Source: Lotus japonicus (lineage: Eukaryota; Streptophyta; Magnoliopsida; Fabales; Fabaceae). Taken from it: DNA of 64,000 nucleotides. The notes beneath the pieces are model-generated. The model was not told the origin of the DNA, did no database searches, and saw only the letters and a program-made list of their open reading frames with translations. The stretch covers positions 10,937,648 to 11,001,647 of the forward strand of contig NC_080045.1 in the NCBI RefSeq assembly GCF_012489685.1, in the 5' to 3' direction. Below, in pieces: positions 1-13,285 of this stretch (positions within the stretch are counted from its first letter, which is position 1; the number at the start of each line of letters is the position of its first letter). The translations under genes and the position numbers were made by a program.

Positions 1-3000
1 GCCAGATATTATTAGAGAAGATTATATGAATGAACTTTGCATTCTTCAAGATGATGTTCCTTCATTTCCCAATCAAGTAAAACTTACTATTGTGGCTCAA
101 CTGTTTTTTTTTTAAATTCTATTTGTGTTAAGAATTTATTATACTGTTAAATCACATGGATATTATAATTCTGATTTATGGTCTGAAAAATGTCCTAGAT
201 TGCCTTTCGTATCATGGAGGAGGAACTGGGTCAGCCCCTTGAAGCTGTTTTCAGTAGAATCTCATCTGAGACTATAGCAGCTGCAAGTTTAGGTCAAGTG
301 TACCGTGCTACTTTACGTGGCACAGGCGAGGACGTCGCTATCAAGGTTTCATTGACCTCATCTTGTGTTATGATTCACTTTTAATTTCCAAATTTAGCAT
401 ATACTAGTCGTTAAATGATATTAAGAAGTTCTGACATGGCATCAGTCTATATTGCAGTTTCTATAGCTTGGTTAGCTGGTTGTTGTTCAATTATGTGCTT
501 AACTTTAATACTTTTCTTTTGCAGAATCTAAACATTGGATTTACATTCATAGTAGTTTTCTATCTTGTTGTGACCTGACAACCCTTCTAAAAGCATTATA
601 TTTTGTAGGTCTAAAAATCTAAGTTATATGTATTTCATAACACTTTTTATGGGAAGATTTATTGATATTTGCTTGCCATTATCATTCCAAATTAATTGCT
701 TTCATGCCATTTTTTTTTGTTCTTATTTGTTGGTATAGAAATCTTGTCTTTTTCCTCCTTTCTAGCTTCTACTCATACTTCTGTTTTCCTTATTATGAAT
801 GGCAAATGTCTTCGATTTATAAAACTGCTTTGTCGTTTATTATGCAATTAAAATGCTTATTTATTGCTTAAATGTAAGCAAAAGGGACTGAAGTTTTAGA
901 ACATGGTTAAATCCACATCTAAGACATAATTTGTTGTATTTGCAGGTTCAAAGACCCGGTATAGAGCCAATAATATATCGAGATCTTTTCCTATTTCGCA
1001 CTTTGGCTTCATTTTTAAATGGCATTAGTATGCAGAAATTGGGTTGTAATGCTGAGCTGATTGTTGATGAATTTGGCGAAAAGCTTTTGGAAGAGCTGGA
1101 TTATACCTTGGTAACTTTCAGATTTGTCTTGTGTTTTGTCATAGTAATTTAAGTTGTGCTTTGAACTTTGTAAAGCACAAAATTAGAGTGTCTATTAGCA
1201 TATTAAGTGTGTTTTTTATGTTTATATTTGGTTTAAACAAGTTTAATGATAACTCTTTTTATCAGGAAGCTCGAAATCTTGAAGATTTTCTTGAGAATTT
1301 TAAAAATGATCCTACTGTCAAAATTCCTCTGGTGTACAAACAATTTTGTGGTCCACGTGTGTTAGTAATGGAATGGATTGACGGCATTAGGTGCACCAAT
1401 CCAAAGGTTTGTTTACTTGGACTGGTAGTGCTATTACTTCATATTGTTTCTTCTCGAGCAACATGTTTAGTTATCTTATAATGATTAACAATTTTTCTTT
1501 TTGTGACTCAGGCCATCAAAGAAGCTGGTCTTGATGTAGACGGATTTTTGACAGTCGGAGTGAGTGCCGCCCTCCGGCAATTGTTGGAATTTGGATTATT
1601 TCATGGAGACCCTCACCCTGGAAATATTTTTGCCATGCGTGATGGACGAATTGCATATGTGGATTTTGGCAATGTTGCTGTTCTAAGTCAGGTAATTCTT
1701 CATTGTTGAGAATGGAGGGAATTTATTAATATTATTTTTATTTTATTTTTTTGCATTATTCTCTCGCTTGCCAATTAAAAACGGTCTCTTTGCTATTAGG
1801 ATAATGGAAAATGATTAGATGATAAGTTGTGTTTATCCATTAGATATGAATATATGATATATGCTTGGCCATGGATGATTTGCAAGCTTTGGAGAGCTTG
1901 GGAGAAACCTATGTCAAGGTCTAGACCAAAGATAGCTTAGGAAACTTTTTACTACATGATGTGTTTAGATTAGAGATTGAGGATTATTTATTTTTTTATA
2001 TTTTTCTTTTAAGTGCTTGTATTTTGCTTGGGGTTGTATTTTGGCCCAATTAGTACTAGGTTTTAGGAGAGGAGACTGCACATGAGTCTAGCACCATTTG
2101 GGCTCCATCTTAGGCCAAGTCCAAGTAGGAGGCGCCGCCTGCCTTCCTCTTTATATGGAGGTGCAATATTTCATTTGATGCACTTTTATATCATATGGAG
2201 GGATTTCATGTTCTTGTGAGAATAGTGTATCTCTTTTGAGACTCTCTTTGAGGACTTGTATCTTGAGGATCATCCAGTTCCATGATCTAGTGGGCTTCTT
2301 CTGGTGCTTTCATCTCCACTTTCTTCATTTTATTCTTCTTTGAATTTTGAATTTTGAATTTAGCTTCATTTCAAATAATTTGAATCAATTTCAAGTTGAG
2401 TTGAATATTTAAGAAGCAACAATGAAGGTCCTCGAGTCTTGAATGCATAAAGAAACACAAAAAATTACTTACAAATGTGGAGGAGTTTTACTCATTCAAG
2501 CTAGATCCATGGAGATTTTGAAGATATGAGGAGGAGCTTCCTAGCACTCTCCTATTAAGATAACTGTGGAGTTTTGTTTAATAGAAATAGATGGACTAAC
2601 TAGTCATTCTTCATCATTAACCTCTGAAATCTGAATGTTTGCCATTGCATCATATACCATTAAGACTATAGTTATCATTTAGTTTAAACCAATGTGTCGC
2701 ACGGTGTATGCTGTTTTATTGTAATGATCACCCATACCTCTGATGTGAGAGAAGAGTATGATAGAACTCAGAATTTCTGAGGTAGATTATTATTTAATAT
2801 GGAAGGAAAGGATGAGCACAAGGCTCTACAATGGAAAATACTCCAGAGTCTGTGACTCCTCACCAGTTCTCACCAGCAAAACATGCCTCCATTCTCCTGC
2901 TCTCCTCCCTCCTAATATAACCCATCCCACTAATCAAGGAAATCCCCCCTAATAGAAATGAATCCCACTAATCAAGGAAATTCCCCCTAATAAACTGAAT

Positions 3001-6000
3001 CCCACTAATCAAGGGAATCATGCCAGCCCCACTCATTAATCCTCATATCTGGTGTCCTATTAGAGTATTATATGGCTGAATAAGTAGTTGTTGTGATAAT
3101 CATGTTAATATTCTTTTCCATACTTTTCCACTCACAGGTTACCGCCGAGCATGTCATTTTTCTTCACTTTTTTTTCACGTGTTTCAACATATATTACATT
3201 AATTTAAGCTATATAACAATTCAAAATCATGTGTTACGTTATATGGCCTTGCAGCAGAATAAAAACTTGTGGCTGACATGTTGATCTGCTACCATTTCTG
3301 CAGCAAAATAAACAGATTTTAATTGATGCTGTTGTCCACGCTGTGAATGAGGATTATGCTGAGATGGCTAATGATTTCACCAGATTAGGCTTCCTAACAC
3401 CAGGGACTGATGTCACTCCAATAATTCCTGCTTTAGAAGCAATTTGGCAGAACTCTTCTGGAAAAGGGCTTTCAGATTTTAATTTTCGTAGTGTCACTGG
3501 TAGGCATTTCCGTTTGTTTAATATAAACAGCTATTGCTGTGTGACTATTTAATCTTAACACTAATGTTTCTGGAAAGAAATTTTTCTTGTTTTTGTTGAT
3601 ATTTTTATCTTGTTAAAGGGAGTACTTGAAACAAGTCACTATGTATACTGCTGAATCTTAAAGAAGAAATCCAAATAAGTTAAGGATTCTAGTTACAGGT
3701 TGTGTGACTCTGTTCAATCTTAACTTTTAACCCTAACCTCATTTATTTTTCTTCAATGATATTGTGTGGAGGGTGTCGTGATGTTGTATGGGAGCAACAA
3801 ACCTTATACTAGGATTAAAAACTAATTTACTTATTTATGCTTCTTAAGATACTATTATGGTGTATTGAACTCATGGTAGTGTAGAATTCTGTAGTTGTGC
3901 GTAAATTGTAAATTAGTTTGGTTTTTCAAATCATTTCTTTCTAAAAGTGTAATATATTTTTGGCATTTTAGAGAGAAAAAGGGGGATATGGTGGGAGAAG
4001 CTTTTACTTTACACTTTTTCATTTATTCTGAACTGATATGTGAATGAAATATAATGCAGGAAAGTTTAATCAGTTGGTTTACAATTATCCCATTCGAATC
4101 CCAGAAAGGTTTTCGCTTGTTATCCGTTCTTTATTGACTCAAGAAGGCATCTGCTTTACTCTTAAGCCTGACTTCAAATTTCTTGAGGTACAAGCTCCCA
4201 TATTTCTGACTTGTACTGATTTCATGTTGATTTAATTGCTGCATGGAACTTATTTAAAGAAAGCAACTTTTTCTCTTCTGAAAATAGTGTTGCTTTAGAA
4301 GAATGAAAATTGTATTATAATGCGAATCAGAAGTGAAAAACTTCTAAAAAATTTGCTATATGACACATGTTTTTTTATTGTAAATAAATGAGTTTGGGCA
4401 ACAGTCATAATTGTTCCTTTTCTAGGATACCTTATTTTTTCGTACAATATTTAACATGGGCATTTGAAATAGGTTGCCTATCCTTATGTGGCAAAGCGAC
4501 TGTTAACAGATCCAAATCCAGCTCTACGTGAGCGGCTCATACAGGTTAGTAATGCTGTGCATATAACTTGTATTCTGTATAATTTACAATCACAAAATAA
4601 ATAAAACCCATTCTTGGTCAATGTCAAATATCATATATGAATGTTATAATGGTAGGTTTCCCTTGTTGAGGAAGAAAACTTGTAGGTGGGGATGAAGGGT
4701 TCACCATGGGTTTCCATGGTGCCATACTGCCATGATGTAATGCTAGTTTTACCCACTATATTTATATTCATATGCATAGGACACTGCTTTGTAACGTCAT
4801 TGGAGATGAAGCCAATAAGAAGTCATGAGCTTAATATTTATTAGAATTTGGGTTAGGCTAACTCTACCCAAAAAGCTAGTTTAGAGGTGATGATTGTCTT
4901 CCCATATTTGAGGGCTATCTTGGTCGTATCTCTAGTCTATGTGGTACTTCTAACAGACCCCCTCACGCATAGGGTTGGACTTTTGGAGCGTGTAAATTGC
5001 AGGACTGGACATCTGCGGGGGGACCCATATATGAGACAAAACCCTGATACCAATGGAGTTGTGGACATCCAAACAATATTGAGTACGTGAATTTAAAAGG
5101 CTATTTTTTTAGGCCTAACTCTACCCCAAAAGCTAGCTTAGAGGTGAGGAGTGTCTTCCCATATATAAGGGCTATCTTTGCTATATCTCTAGTTAAGGGC
5201 TATCTAGTTAATGTGGGACTCCGAATAATATTCAAGCAGATGGCTAGATTTGTACACAATGGCATCTTGCCTTTTGATGTCTCAAGACCATTACTTGTAT
5301 CTTCAGTTGTGTGTAGTCTCTCCTTTGTCATCCCTTTCTTAACATTTTAAACATGGGGGTGCACAATTTAGTCAGGTGCTAGAAACCTAGAAGCTTGATT
5401 TGCAGGAAAGGTCCTTCTATTTTCTCTCTTCCTCTGCCCGCTAGGTTAAAGCACCAAGTCCAAGTGGTCTCTTACCTAAGTGAAATTTTCAGTAGACTTC
5501 CTGCCAATGATCAATCCGAAGAATATTTCTGATTATTTTTTTCAAGACTTTCGGTCATCCTAACTCATGCTTGCAATGTTAACATATATATTGCTCCTCA
5601 TTTAATATACTTTACTATTTGTTATAGGTTCTGTTCAAAGATGGTCTTTTTCAATGGAAACGGCTTGAAAATCTTATTGTTCTTGCAAAGGAAAATGTGA
5701 CCAAGATGAGCAGCAATCCAGCGTTGCAAGTGAAGAGCACGTCTGTATTTTATTAAACTGCATTGCATGCGATCAAATACAAAAACATACTCACTAGATG
5801 CTCATCTATACAGGCAAAACCAGAGGGACCGGAAAGTTGAAAGAAAATTGGACCTCACAGACACAATCAAAGATGGAGCTCGCCTTTTCTTCATTGATGA
5901 AGGAATACGTAGACAGCTTCTTCTCGCTTTGACGGAAGACTCCAAGCTTCATATTGAAGAGGTTTGTCATGATTATACCTATGCCCCTTTCCTCTCCCAC

Positions 6001-6363
6001 AAAGCCCATAATCTTGTGTTGGAAAATTCTGACAGAGAGTCTATGGGCTATGTCTAACCCTAACTCTTAACATAATCCTTATCGCTATCATACTTCTAAG
6101 TTCTAACAATGTATTCTTTACAGCTTGTCGACGTGTATAGGTTGGTTGAAGATCAGATAGACATGCCCACAGTGGCTCTAGAAGTAGCTAGAGGTAAAGC
6201 TCCTGTGAACCCTGAATTTGTCTTAGTTCAATAGCTATCTGCCATGACTGCATAACGGCAAGAAGAAAACTAAATACAAATGTATATTTTTGCTGCAGAC
6301 TTACCAACGGTTGTCAGGGATCTCCTACTTTCATGGAGTCAGTCAGTCTTATCCGATAGATAG
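1..6363 (+). CDS. ABC1K1: ABC1K1-like atypical kinase (ABC1/ADCK/UbiB family), 5' end outside the window
   Basis: Twelve exons join in frame with GT-AG borders: 1-76 (codons from base 2), 199-345, 946-1110, 1266-1406, 1512-1691, 3304-3499, 4060-4187, 4473-4544, 5628-5740, 5814-5961, 6124-6193 and 6299-6363 (stop TAG). They give 499 residues; the full family member is near 680, so roughly 180 N-terminal residues, including any plastid transit peptide, lie upstream. Visible ABC1 hallmarks are the Ala-rich loop AAASLGQVYRA, the VAIKVQRPG lysine segment, the LLEELDYTLEARN glutamate helix, the catalytic FHGDPHPGNIF loop and the YVDFGN metal-binding motif. The C-terminal LTDTIKDGARLF and SWSQSVLSDR blocks match what I recall of Arabidopsis At4g31390 (ABC1K1/PGR6). 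That protein sits at chloroplast plastoglobules and influences plastoquinone and tocopherol metabolism. Family assignment is very strong; orthology to ABC1K1 rather than a sister ABC1K is likely but from memory. Introns 5 and 8 carry repeat insertions. Confidence 0.9.
1990..2345. repeat. possible copia-type LTR remnant in ABC1K intron 5
   Basis: The stretch inside the 1.6-kb intron reads like a degraded retrotransposon LTR: a short TATA-like 'ctttatatgg', then a run describing a transcript leader. No matched second LTR or target-site duplication was found. The call is weak. Confidence 0.25.
2923..3036. repeat. three tandem 38-bp repeats
   Basis: The motif atcccactaatcaagg recurs at 2923, 2961 and 2999 with spacing of exactly 38 bp, separated by variants of cccccctaata. 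It lies in intron 5 of the ABC1K gene and has no obvious coding role. Confidence 0.75.
4849..5220 (-). mobile_element. TRIM-like element with direct terminal repeats in ABC1K intron 8
   Basis: Two direct copies of about 110 bp, starting near 4855 and 5111, share the motif taactctacc followed by aaaagctag and later 'gggctatct'. Between them at 5044-5056 is ctgataccaatgg, whose reverse complement resembles the initiator-Met primer binding site TGGTATCAGAGC. Direct repeats plus a PBS-like site and tiny size fit a terminal-repeat retrotransposon in miniature read from the minus strand. Ends and TSD are not clear. Confidence 0.4.
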
Positions 6364-6410
6364 AAGCTAAATCTTTGGACAGTGCATTGGAAATGCAGAT
6401 ATTGTTTCGG

Positions 6411-6458
6411 TCAGATGAGTATACTTTTGTTTTTTTTGAAACTCAGATGAGTATACTT
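6411..6458. mobile_element. ultrashort poly-T insertion flanked by a 16-bp direct repeat
   Basis: The sequence tcagatgagtatactt occurs at 6411-6426 and again at 6443-6458, bracketing 16 bases made mainly of T's. This is the pattern left by an extremely 5'-truncated poly-A retroposon inserted in minus orientation. It lies just 3' of the ABC1K stop codon, probably in the 3' UTR. Confidence 0.6.
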
Positions 6459-8147
6459 AACACCACATGTTATATATTTCCTCGTTAATTATTTATATTG
6501 GGGAGATTTATATGAAATTGTATATGGCTGCCACACTCTGTAACTAAAGGAAATAACTACTACATTGTATAGGAGACACATTTTGCCTCAGTAAATATTA
6601 AGTTGAATGTATCATAGGGAGATCCCAATAGTTCATTTACACAAAACCGTGACCTTCATTCAACGTTATTTATTGTACAAATCCAACTCTTATTAGTTAT
6701 TTAAACCTTTCTGCTGCTGCTCATTGATAGGTCACGCGTCTGTATATTGAATTTGCAAATAAAAACATTTATGTAACCTTAACTATGTTTATGGCTTTAT
6801 AGGGATTTTCCCTTTCACTACACCCTTTGGCAAGCATTTTGTGATCTTGGACTGTATTTTGTTTTTTTTTTTTTAAATTGTCATGAATTCTAAAGCTCCA
6901 GGGTGCGAAACTTTCTGCCTCTCGAGGCTGAGCCAAGAGCAAAATCTTTCACTTCAAAATTTGATTTTGCATGTCACCATATTAGCTGCATAATAGGAGG
7001 CATTACTGTGTTTTCATATTCTAATTTCTTTCACGAATTGCTTTTTCCACATCCCCAAATTAATATCTGAAAAAAATCTCTTCTCAAAATATCCTTGTTG
7101 AACTCTTTGGAGTTAGATTTTTCGCGATTTTCTTATGCTTCCTGAATTTCAACTTGGAAAGATTAGGAAGTGTAAATTATTTTGCCTCCAGAAATTCAAT
7201 AGCGGAAAAAGCCACGATATTTAGGATCAACATGTGTTGTATGAGCTAAGGTTAATGTAATGCCTATTACTATCAGCTTAAACTAAAAATTCTCTGAATT
7301 TCCTTTACTTTCCCGTATGTTGCATTTAATTTCACTTTAAGCCTTTATCTATTCCATTTATCTTTATCATTTAGCCGTTATATCAATTAAGTCTGTTGCT
7401 TTATCCTACTTCTATCCAAACTTCTCAATAGTACTAGTAATTAAGAGTTCATTGATGTTGCATCAGAAAAAAAATAAGAATTCATTGAATTGTCTTAGGA
7501 ATTTACATGGGGGACAAATTATCTTCCTCCGGCAATCGTTTGATTAAGAAAATCAACTAAATTGGTTATCTAGCCAAATTCCATGGGTTGAGTCCCTTAC
7601 AAAATATTGTGACGTTGTACTTTCACTTTGTTCCAGTGATGATCCAGACAATTAGAGTCGTGGGGGCATATACACACACTCTACATAATCGTGTAATTCT
7701 AAAATATAAAAATTTAGTGAGAGCAATTAGTACATTTTATATATATAATGTTAAGTTATATAAAACACTTGTGAGCTATTAGCACATTTTATACATATGA
7801 TCTTCATTAATTTCAAAATTTTTGTGGGGGCACTTGACCCATGGCATTGTGAATGGATCCGTTCCTGCTTTGTTCAACTTGTCTTTCGTAGCTCACGTGA
7901 TACAATATAGTTCTTCAAGCTACTTTTCACCTAGGCATTCTTCATCTTCTTCAGAAAACCATACTTGCTTCCTTGAGAGTATGAACAACGACTCTTTTGT
8001 TGATTGGTCAATGATTATGGGACGATGCTTTCTTCAAACCAGATTTATGCTCTTAATATGATAGGGAGTATGGAGAATAAGTTCATTGAAAAGTCAAGAC
8101 ATAAGATCTTTTAGTGAAATTTATGCATTTCATGGTAAAACAGTAAA
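6459..8147. other. intergenic, no gene seen; one further micro-insertion
   Basis: After the ABC1K gene the sequence is AT-rich without convincing coding signal. At 7442-7455 and 7475-7488 a 14-bp repeat (taaga[g/a]ttcattga, one mismatch) flanks a short segment ending in eight A's, another candidate truncated poly-A retroposon. The short ORFs here have no domain I recognise. Confidence 0.5.
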
Positions 8148-8326
8148 GAACGTTGTTATTACTCAAAATATGAAATTAGAGAATCAGAAATCTAACATTT
8201 GAACTTTACATTCTTTACCCTTTTATCTTAAAAAGTTGTAATCATACAAAAGGGAAAGATTGATAAGTTTAAATGTTAGATACCTATCTAATTAATCTCA
8301 TATTTTGAGTGATAACAATGTTTTCG
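8148..8326. repeat. imperfect inverted repeat (foldback/MITE-like)
   Basis: 8148-8208 and the reverse complement of 8262-8326 match at roughly 80% by eye, sharing ttactcaaaatatga-type and ctaacatttgaactt-type blocks. The short spacer suggests a foldback MITE. No clear TSD was found. Confidence 0.5.
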
Positions 8327-8868
8327 AATATATTGTTGTACAATCTAATTGAGATACAAAAATTTCTCTAAACTCAATTGTCTAAAATTTTCAGGGAAAC
8401 ATATGACTCGTTCTACTAACGTCTAAACATCATAAGTCAAGTATGAAGAAAGTAATGTCGAGTGAGTTGACTAGTCAACAAAAGAACTTGTCGTCTATGT
8501 CCTTGAGGATATAAGCATATCTGACAAAGCTTCACTGTCTAAAGCCTATGTGGAAATTGCTAAAGAACTCAAAGTGCATCACGTGAACTACAAAAGACAA
8601 TTTGAATAAAGTGAAAGTACAATGTTGTCATACACGTCACATCAAACAACTATCTACCAACTACAAACTTTCACTCAAAGAGGAATGATCCACTCCATAA
8701 AGCTTCTACCTACTTTTTGAGTCATATTTCAGGAAATATCTTTGACCAAAATACATCGAACATGAAAAATCATTAAATGCAAAACAAATAGTTGTTTAAA
8801 CTTTGGATGGTCAACTAACGGAGTAGTACATAAGATACAATGTCTTTTGAACTAAAAAAAGAGTATAA

Positions 8869-9802
8869 GAGCTCGTTTGGTACGCTGTATTAGGCATGAT
8901 AGTATAAGCTTATACAATACATTATGGACATATCAATTGTTTGGTGGTCACATTGTATTGTATAAGCTTATACATCAATCTCCTCTTATACATCAAAATG
9001 ATGGATTATTTAATCCACCCTATAAATGATGGATAATGTATGATAAGAGTGCAATGTATAAGCTATTTGAATATCTTTAATCAACCGTCACCACAATCAC
9101 CCTCCACCACCACAGCCTCCACCACTACCACCACCACCACTGTCACCACCGCCGTCGCCACCACCGTTGATGTCACCACAACCACCCTCCACCATCGTCG
9201 CCGCCACCACATCAATCCTCCACAACCACCACCTCCACCACTACCACAACCATTACCACCACCGTCGCCGCCACCACCACCACCACCACTATCGCCGCCA
9301 CTACAATCACCCTCCACCATCACTACCTTCTCTATTACCACCCCACTGCCGCCACCACCACCACCATCGTCGCCGCCACCACCACCACGCTGTAGTCATC
9401 GTTATCGCCACTTCTACCACTACCACCACCCTCCACCATCACCGCCACTGCTACCACCACCACCACCACTGTCGCCACCGCCATGCTCCACAACTGGCAC
9501 CATCATTGATACCTTCATACCTCCACTGTCACCGCCCCCACCCTCCACCATCACTGTCACCACCACAGCCATCATCGCCACTACTACCACCATCGGCGAA
9601 GCCTCCATCATCCACCACCACTGCAACCATTATCACCTTCCAATACCACCACTACCACACCATCAGTGTCACCACCAAATTATACAATGCAAGATCAAAC
9701 GCTGTATAGTATTAAAATTTTATTAGGCCTTATCCTATCAGCCTAATACAATCAGACCTTATACTATCAAGTCTTATACTATACAGCGTACCAAACGGGC
9801 CC
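8869..9802. mobile_element. PIF/Harbinger-like non-autonomous element
   Basis: The left end gagctcgtttggtacgctgt and the reverse complement of the right end (gggcccgtttggtacgctgt) form a terminal inverted repeat of about 22 bp with two differences. Both ends are flanked by TAA (8866-8868 and 9803-9805), the 3-bp duplication expected of PIF/Harbinger. The 934-bp interior has no transposase and is dominated by a trinucleotide microsatellite. Confidence 0.65.
9085..9670. repeat. long imperfect (CAC/ACC)n microsatellite
   Basis: About 590 bp consist almost wholly of CAC, ACC, CCG and related triplets. They produce open frames on both strands rich in Pro/Thr/His on the plus strand and Gly/Val on the minus strand. 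These frames are compositional artefacts. The repeat lies entirely inside the Harbinger-like element. Confidence 0.85.
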
Positions 9803-10425
9803 TAAAAGAAGCCTTGAAGATCTCAACACATCGAACCAATGAAATAAGATTTGAAAGAATTGAAAAGTGAGATTAAGCTTCAAAGTCAAAAACACTTTCA
9901 TCCACATATTCACAAAGCTCTTAGTGTCAAAACTTGTATCAATACCGAAGAGTTGCTAGATCTTAAATTTTCCACATGACTCTTTTCAGAGAGAATATAA
10001 GTAGAAGAAAAATCCTTTCTTCGATTTAGGTTCCTTGATAATACTTGTTGAAGGAGAAATCCTGGAGAATACTTGTGAATGGGAAGTCCTTGATACTTGG
10101 CTGATATAGTGAAAAATCTTTGTGAATACCAAAGCTAGAAGTAGCGTATTGATTTATGATGAACTAGGATAAATCTGGTGTGTGTTTTACTTGTTTTAGT
10201 TCTTATTCACTCATATATCTTATCCGTTGCACTATCTCTCTTTCGAAAAACTTTTAAAAAACTAATATTCATTTTAAGGATCAATCATTCGAGATTCTAT
10301 TTATCTTTTCAATGTAAAAAAATATTGAATTAGTGCTACAAACAAAAAATTAACAAACGAAAGCATAAATGTGTCATGCGTTACGTATGTTATGATGCCC
10401 ACCCAAAACACAGACCCTAATTTTT
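9803..10425. other. intergenic; retroelement-like debris, promoter side of the REIL gene
   Basis: Motifs such as 'aatacttgttgaag' also occur around 47.8 kb, pointing to shared copia-type LTR debris. Closer to the REIL start, 'gctatataatcc' near 10461 is a plausible TATA box about 80 bp before the ATG. Nothing else is recognisable. Confidence 0.35.
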
Positions 10426-10543
10426 CTTGACCGATTGGCCGACATCGAACCATCACCTCCTGCTATATAATCCTCATTTACATTCACTTTTCAGGTTCCA
10501 TTTCATCTCCTTCAGCCAACAAAAATCCAAACCCTCACTCACT

Positions 10544-12846
10544 ATGCCAGGATTAACCTGCAACGCTTGCAACACTGAGTTCATCGATGACGCCGACCAA
10601 AAACTCCATTACAAATCCGAGTGGCACCGCTACAATCTCAAACGCAAGGTCCTTATTCTTTTCATTTTGTTCATCGATTCATTCATTTATTTCGTTAATT
10701 TACTAGAAATTTGCATATCTTAAACCCTAATTTTATATTTTTTTGAATTTTTTTTTATTGATGGTTCAATCGACAAAAATGAAGAATATAAACATATGGT
10801 TGTGCTTAGAGTAACCAATGATAAATTATGTTATTTCAGTTTCTGATTTATCGTGTTTTTTGTTTTCTGATTTAGGGTTGTGGGTTAATTGGTAGGATAT
10901 AAGAACTTTGAATCATAACTGTTTGGAATTTGATTAAGTAATTGTTGAGGATATAGTTTTTCGGGAGATTATTGCAATTACAGTGAGGATTTAAGCCAGT
11001 GTTGTCAAATTGTGATGGTCGGCGATCGCGGTGAGCCAAAATTCCGCTATTTAGCTGCAAATAGCGGGAATAGCGCGCTATTGTGGGCAATAGCGGCATC
11101 ACGATTAGCCAAAATTCCGCGACGCTTGCACTGCTATTTGATAACGCTGATTTAAGCTTGTAAATTATTAGCTTTGAAAGCATTCTGTTGACGAATTTTC
11201 TGGTGGTTATGTTGTTTGAAGAACATGATTTGTTTCTAGATGATATTGAAATTACAGGTTTTTTTGTTTGTTTTTTAAAAATGAATAGGTGGCTGGGGTT
11301 CCTGGGGTGACTGAAGCTCTGTTTCTGGCTAGACAAGCCGCTCTTGCTGAAGAGAAAGACAAAGCAAATGAAACCGCCATGCTCTATAGCTGTGGCCTCT
11401 GTGGGAAGGGTTATAAGAGTTCTAAGGCTCATGCTGAGCATCTTAAGTCACGTGGTCACTTGATGCGTGTTTCTGAAGGAACTAGTCAATCGGATGAGAA
11501 GGCAATAGTTAAGCCACTTCCACAACGTTCTGCGAATAGGCCTCCTCCGAGAAGAGAGGTACAGGTCTCTGAAGATGGAGAAAGTGAAGATGAATGGGAG
11601 GAGGTTGACCCAGAAGATGATTTGGTTGGCGATGCTGCGAAGTCCTTGACTGAAATGAATGTGGATGAGGATGCTGACAATGATGATGATATGGATGAAG
11701 ATGATGATGATACTTTTGAGGAGTTAGATCCAGCTTGTTGCTTTATGTGCGATCAAGGGCACAACACAATAGAAAACTGCATGGTTCACATGCACAAGCA
11801 CCATGGTTTCTTCATTCCAGATATTGAGTATTTGAAGGATCCAAAAGGCCTCCTCACTTATCTTGGCCTTAAGGTATATAATTTTGTCACTCCCCATCCC
11901 TAAAAGAAAATAGGTCCTAATTTCGCTAACATTTTCCCATTTTCTTTTCTAGGTCAAACGGGACTACATGTGTCTGTACTGCAATGACCGATGTTATCCT
12001 TTCAGCAGCTTGGAAGCAGTCAGGAAACATATGGTGGCAAAAAGTCACTGTAAAGTGCATTTTGGTGATGGAGATGATGAGGAGGAAGTAGAGTTAGAAG
12101 ATTTCTACGATTACAGCAGCAGGTTAGTTTAGTTGCTACTGATTTATGTTGAATTTCTCATTATTTATAAGCATGTTTAGATCAAGTTTTCTTTTATCAA
12201 AAATCAATTATCTCACCACCCATATAAGCTTCCCTCCAGAATTGTTTTTGGCTATAGAATCGATTATACAAAACTTCGAAACATGCCCTTACCGGTAACT
12301 GGTTTGGGCTATTGATATTTGATATATGAAATCTCAAATATTACTATTTTTTTTTGCAGTTATGTGGATGAGCAAGGTGAGCAGCTTGTTGTATCTGGTG
12401 ATACAACCAACAACATAGAACTTTTTGGGGGGTCTGAGCTCGTAATCAGTAGGAAATCTGGTGATAAAACATCAACCAGAACACTAGGTTCACGTGAATT
12501 TTTGCGTTATTATCGTCAGAAACCACGGCCATCACCAGCAAATATGGCCATCACTGCTGCATTGGCTTCAAGGTTTGTCTTTTTAACCTTAACTCTTTTG
12601 TTGGTAATGCTAAGGGAAAACATTTGGTGTACCTCAAGTAAATCATAAATTCACATGGTAATTAGGAACTATCTATTTATTTTCAGGTACCGGAGCATGG
12701 GTTTGGCTACAGTCCAATCAAGGGAGCAAATTGTGAGGATGAAAGTTCTGAAACAAATGAGCAAGACTGGTGTGGAGAATATGCGCAGCAAAATGGGGAT
12801 GAAGAGTAATGTCATTCGTAACCTGCCAAAGAATTGCACGTATTAG
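10544..12846 (+). CDS. REIL1: REI1-like (ZNF622 family) cytosolic 60S ribosome maturation factor
   Basis: Five exons join in frame: 10544-10648, 11289-11873, 11953-12122, 12360-12572 and 12687-12846 (stop TAG), giving 410 residues, the normal family size. Four zinc-finger units are visible: CNACNTEF near residue 6 with the following His residues, YSCGLCGKGYKS near 70, CCFMCDQGHNT near 185 and YMCLYCNDRCYPFSS near 235. A strongly acidic stretch lies at residues 135-180 and the conserved tail SMGLATVQSREQ ends the protein. Yeast Rei1 and plant REIL proteins act in the cytoplasm on pre-60S particles, helping release and recycle shuttling factors; plant REILs matter for growth in the cold. The start is chosen because MPGLTCNAC is the conserved N-terminus. 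Arabidopsis has two paralogs (At4g31420, At2g24500); the neighbours favour At4g31420, but the paralog assignment is inferred. Confidence 0.93.
10997..11150. mobile_element. MITE in REIL intron 1
   Basis: The segment begins cagtgttgtcaaat and ends atttgataacgctg, imperfect terminal inverted repeats. It contains several short palindromes such as ccgctatttagctgcaaata. This 'gttgtcaaa...tttgataac' layout is a widespread plant MITE type. It sits fully within the intron and does not touch splice sites. Confidence 0.5.
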
Positions 12847-13285
12847 TTCTCTTGCTCTCTCTGCTGTTGCACTTATCAGTTTGAAATTTGGGCAGTTTTG
12901 TGTAATAGTTATCTAGCTACAAGCTCCCTCCCCTTCTTATTAAGCAGTTTACATTTCTTAATGAAGCGACTATATTTTGTCTTACAGAGATGTTTGAATA
13001 TTCGCTTATTTATTTGCTGTTGAGTGTATCATGAGCAACCGGATGATAAAGGCTTGCTTTTGAGAGATGTTGGAATAATTAGATTTCTTTGGTTGATGCA
13101 AATTTTGGGGTACTGAAAATAAAATAACAATGTTTTTTAAAGTATGGTTTGCTTTTCTTTTTGGGTGAGGGAGAGGATCGAAGAAAGGGTTTGTATATCC
13201 AACACAGTATTAATAACAGACTAGACTGACCGGTTTAATTGTTTGGGCTGTTGGTGGTTGACCAGTCGGCTATACAAACTGGGTT

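Noticed and set aside
9040..9726. Long ORFs rich in Pro/Thr/His (+) and Gly/Val (-)
   Set aside because: They arise from a CAC/ACC microsatellite that is open in several frames on both strands at once. There is no domain and no start context.
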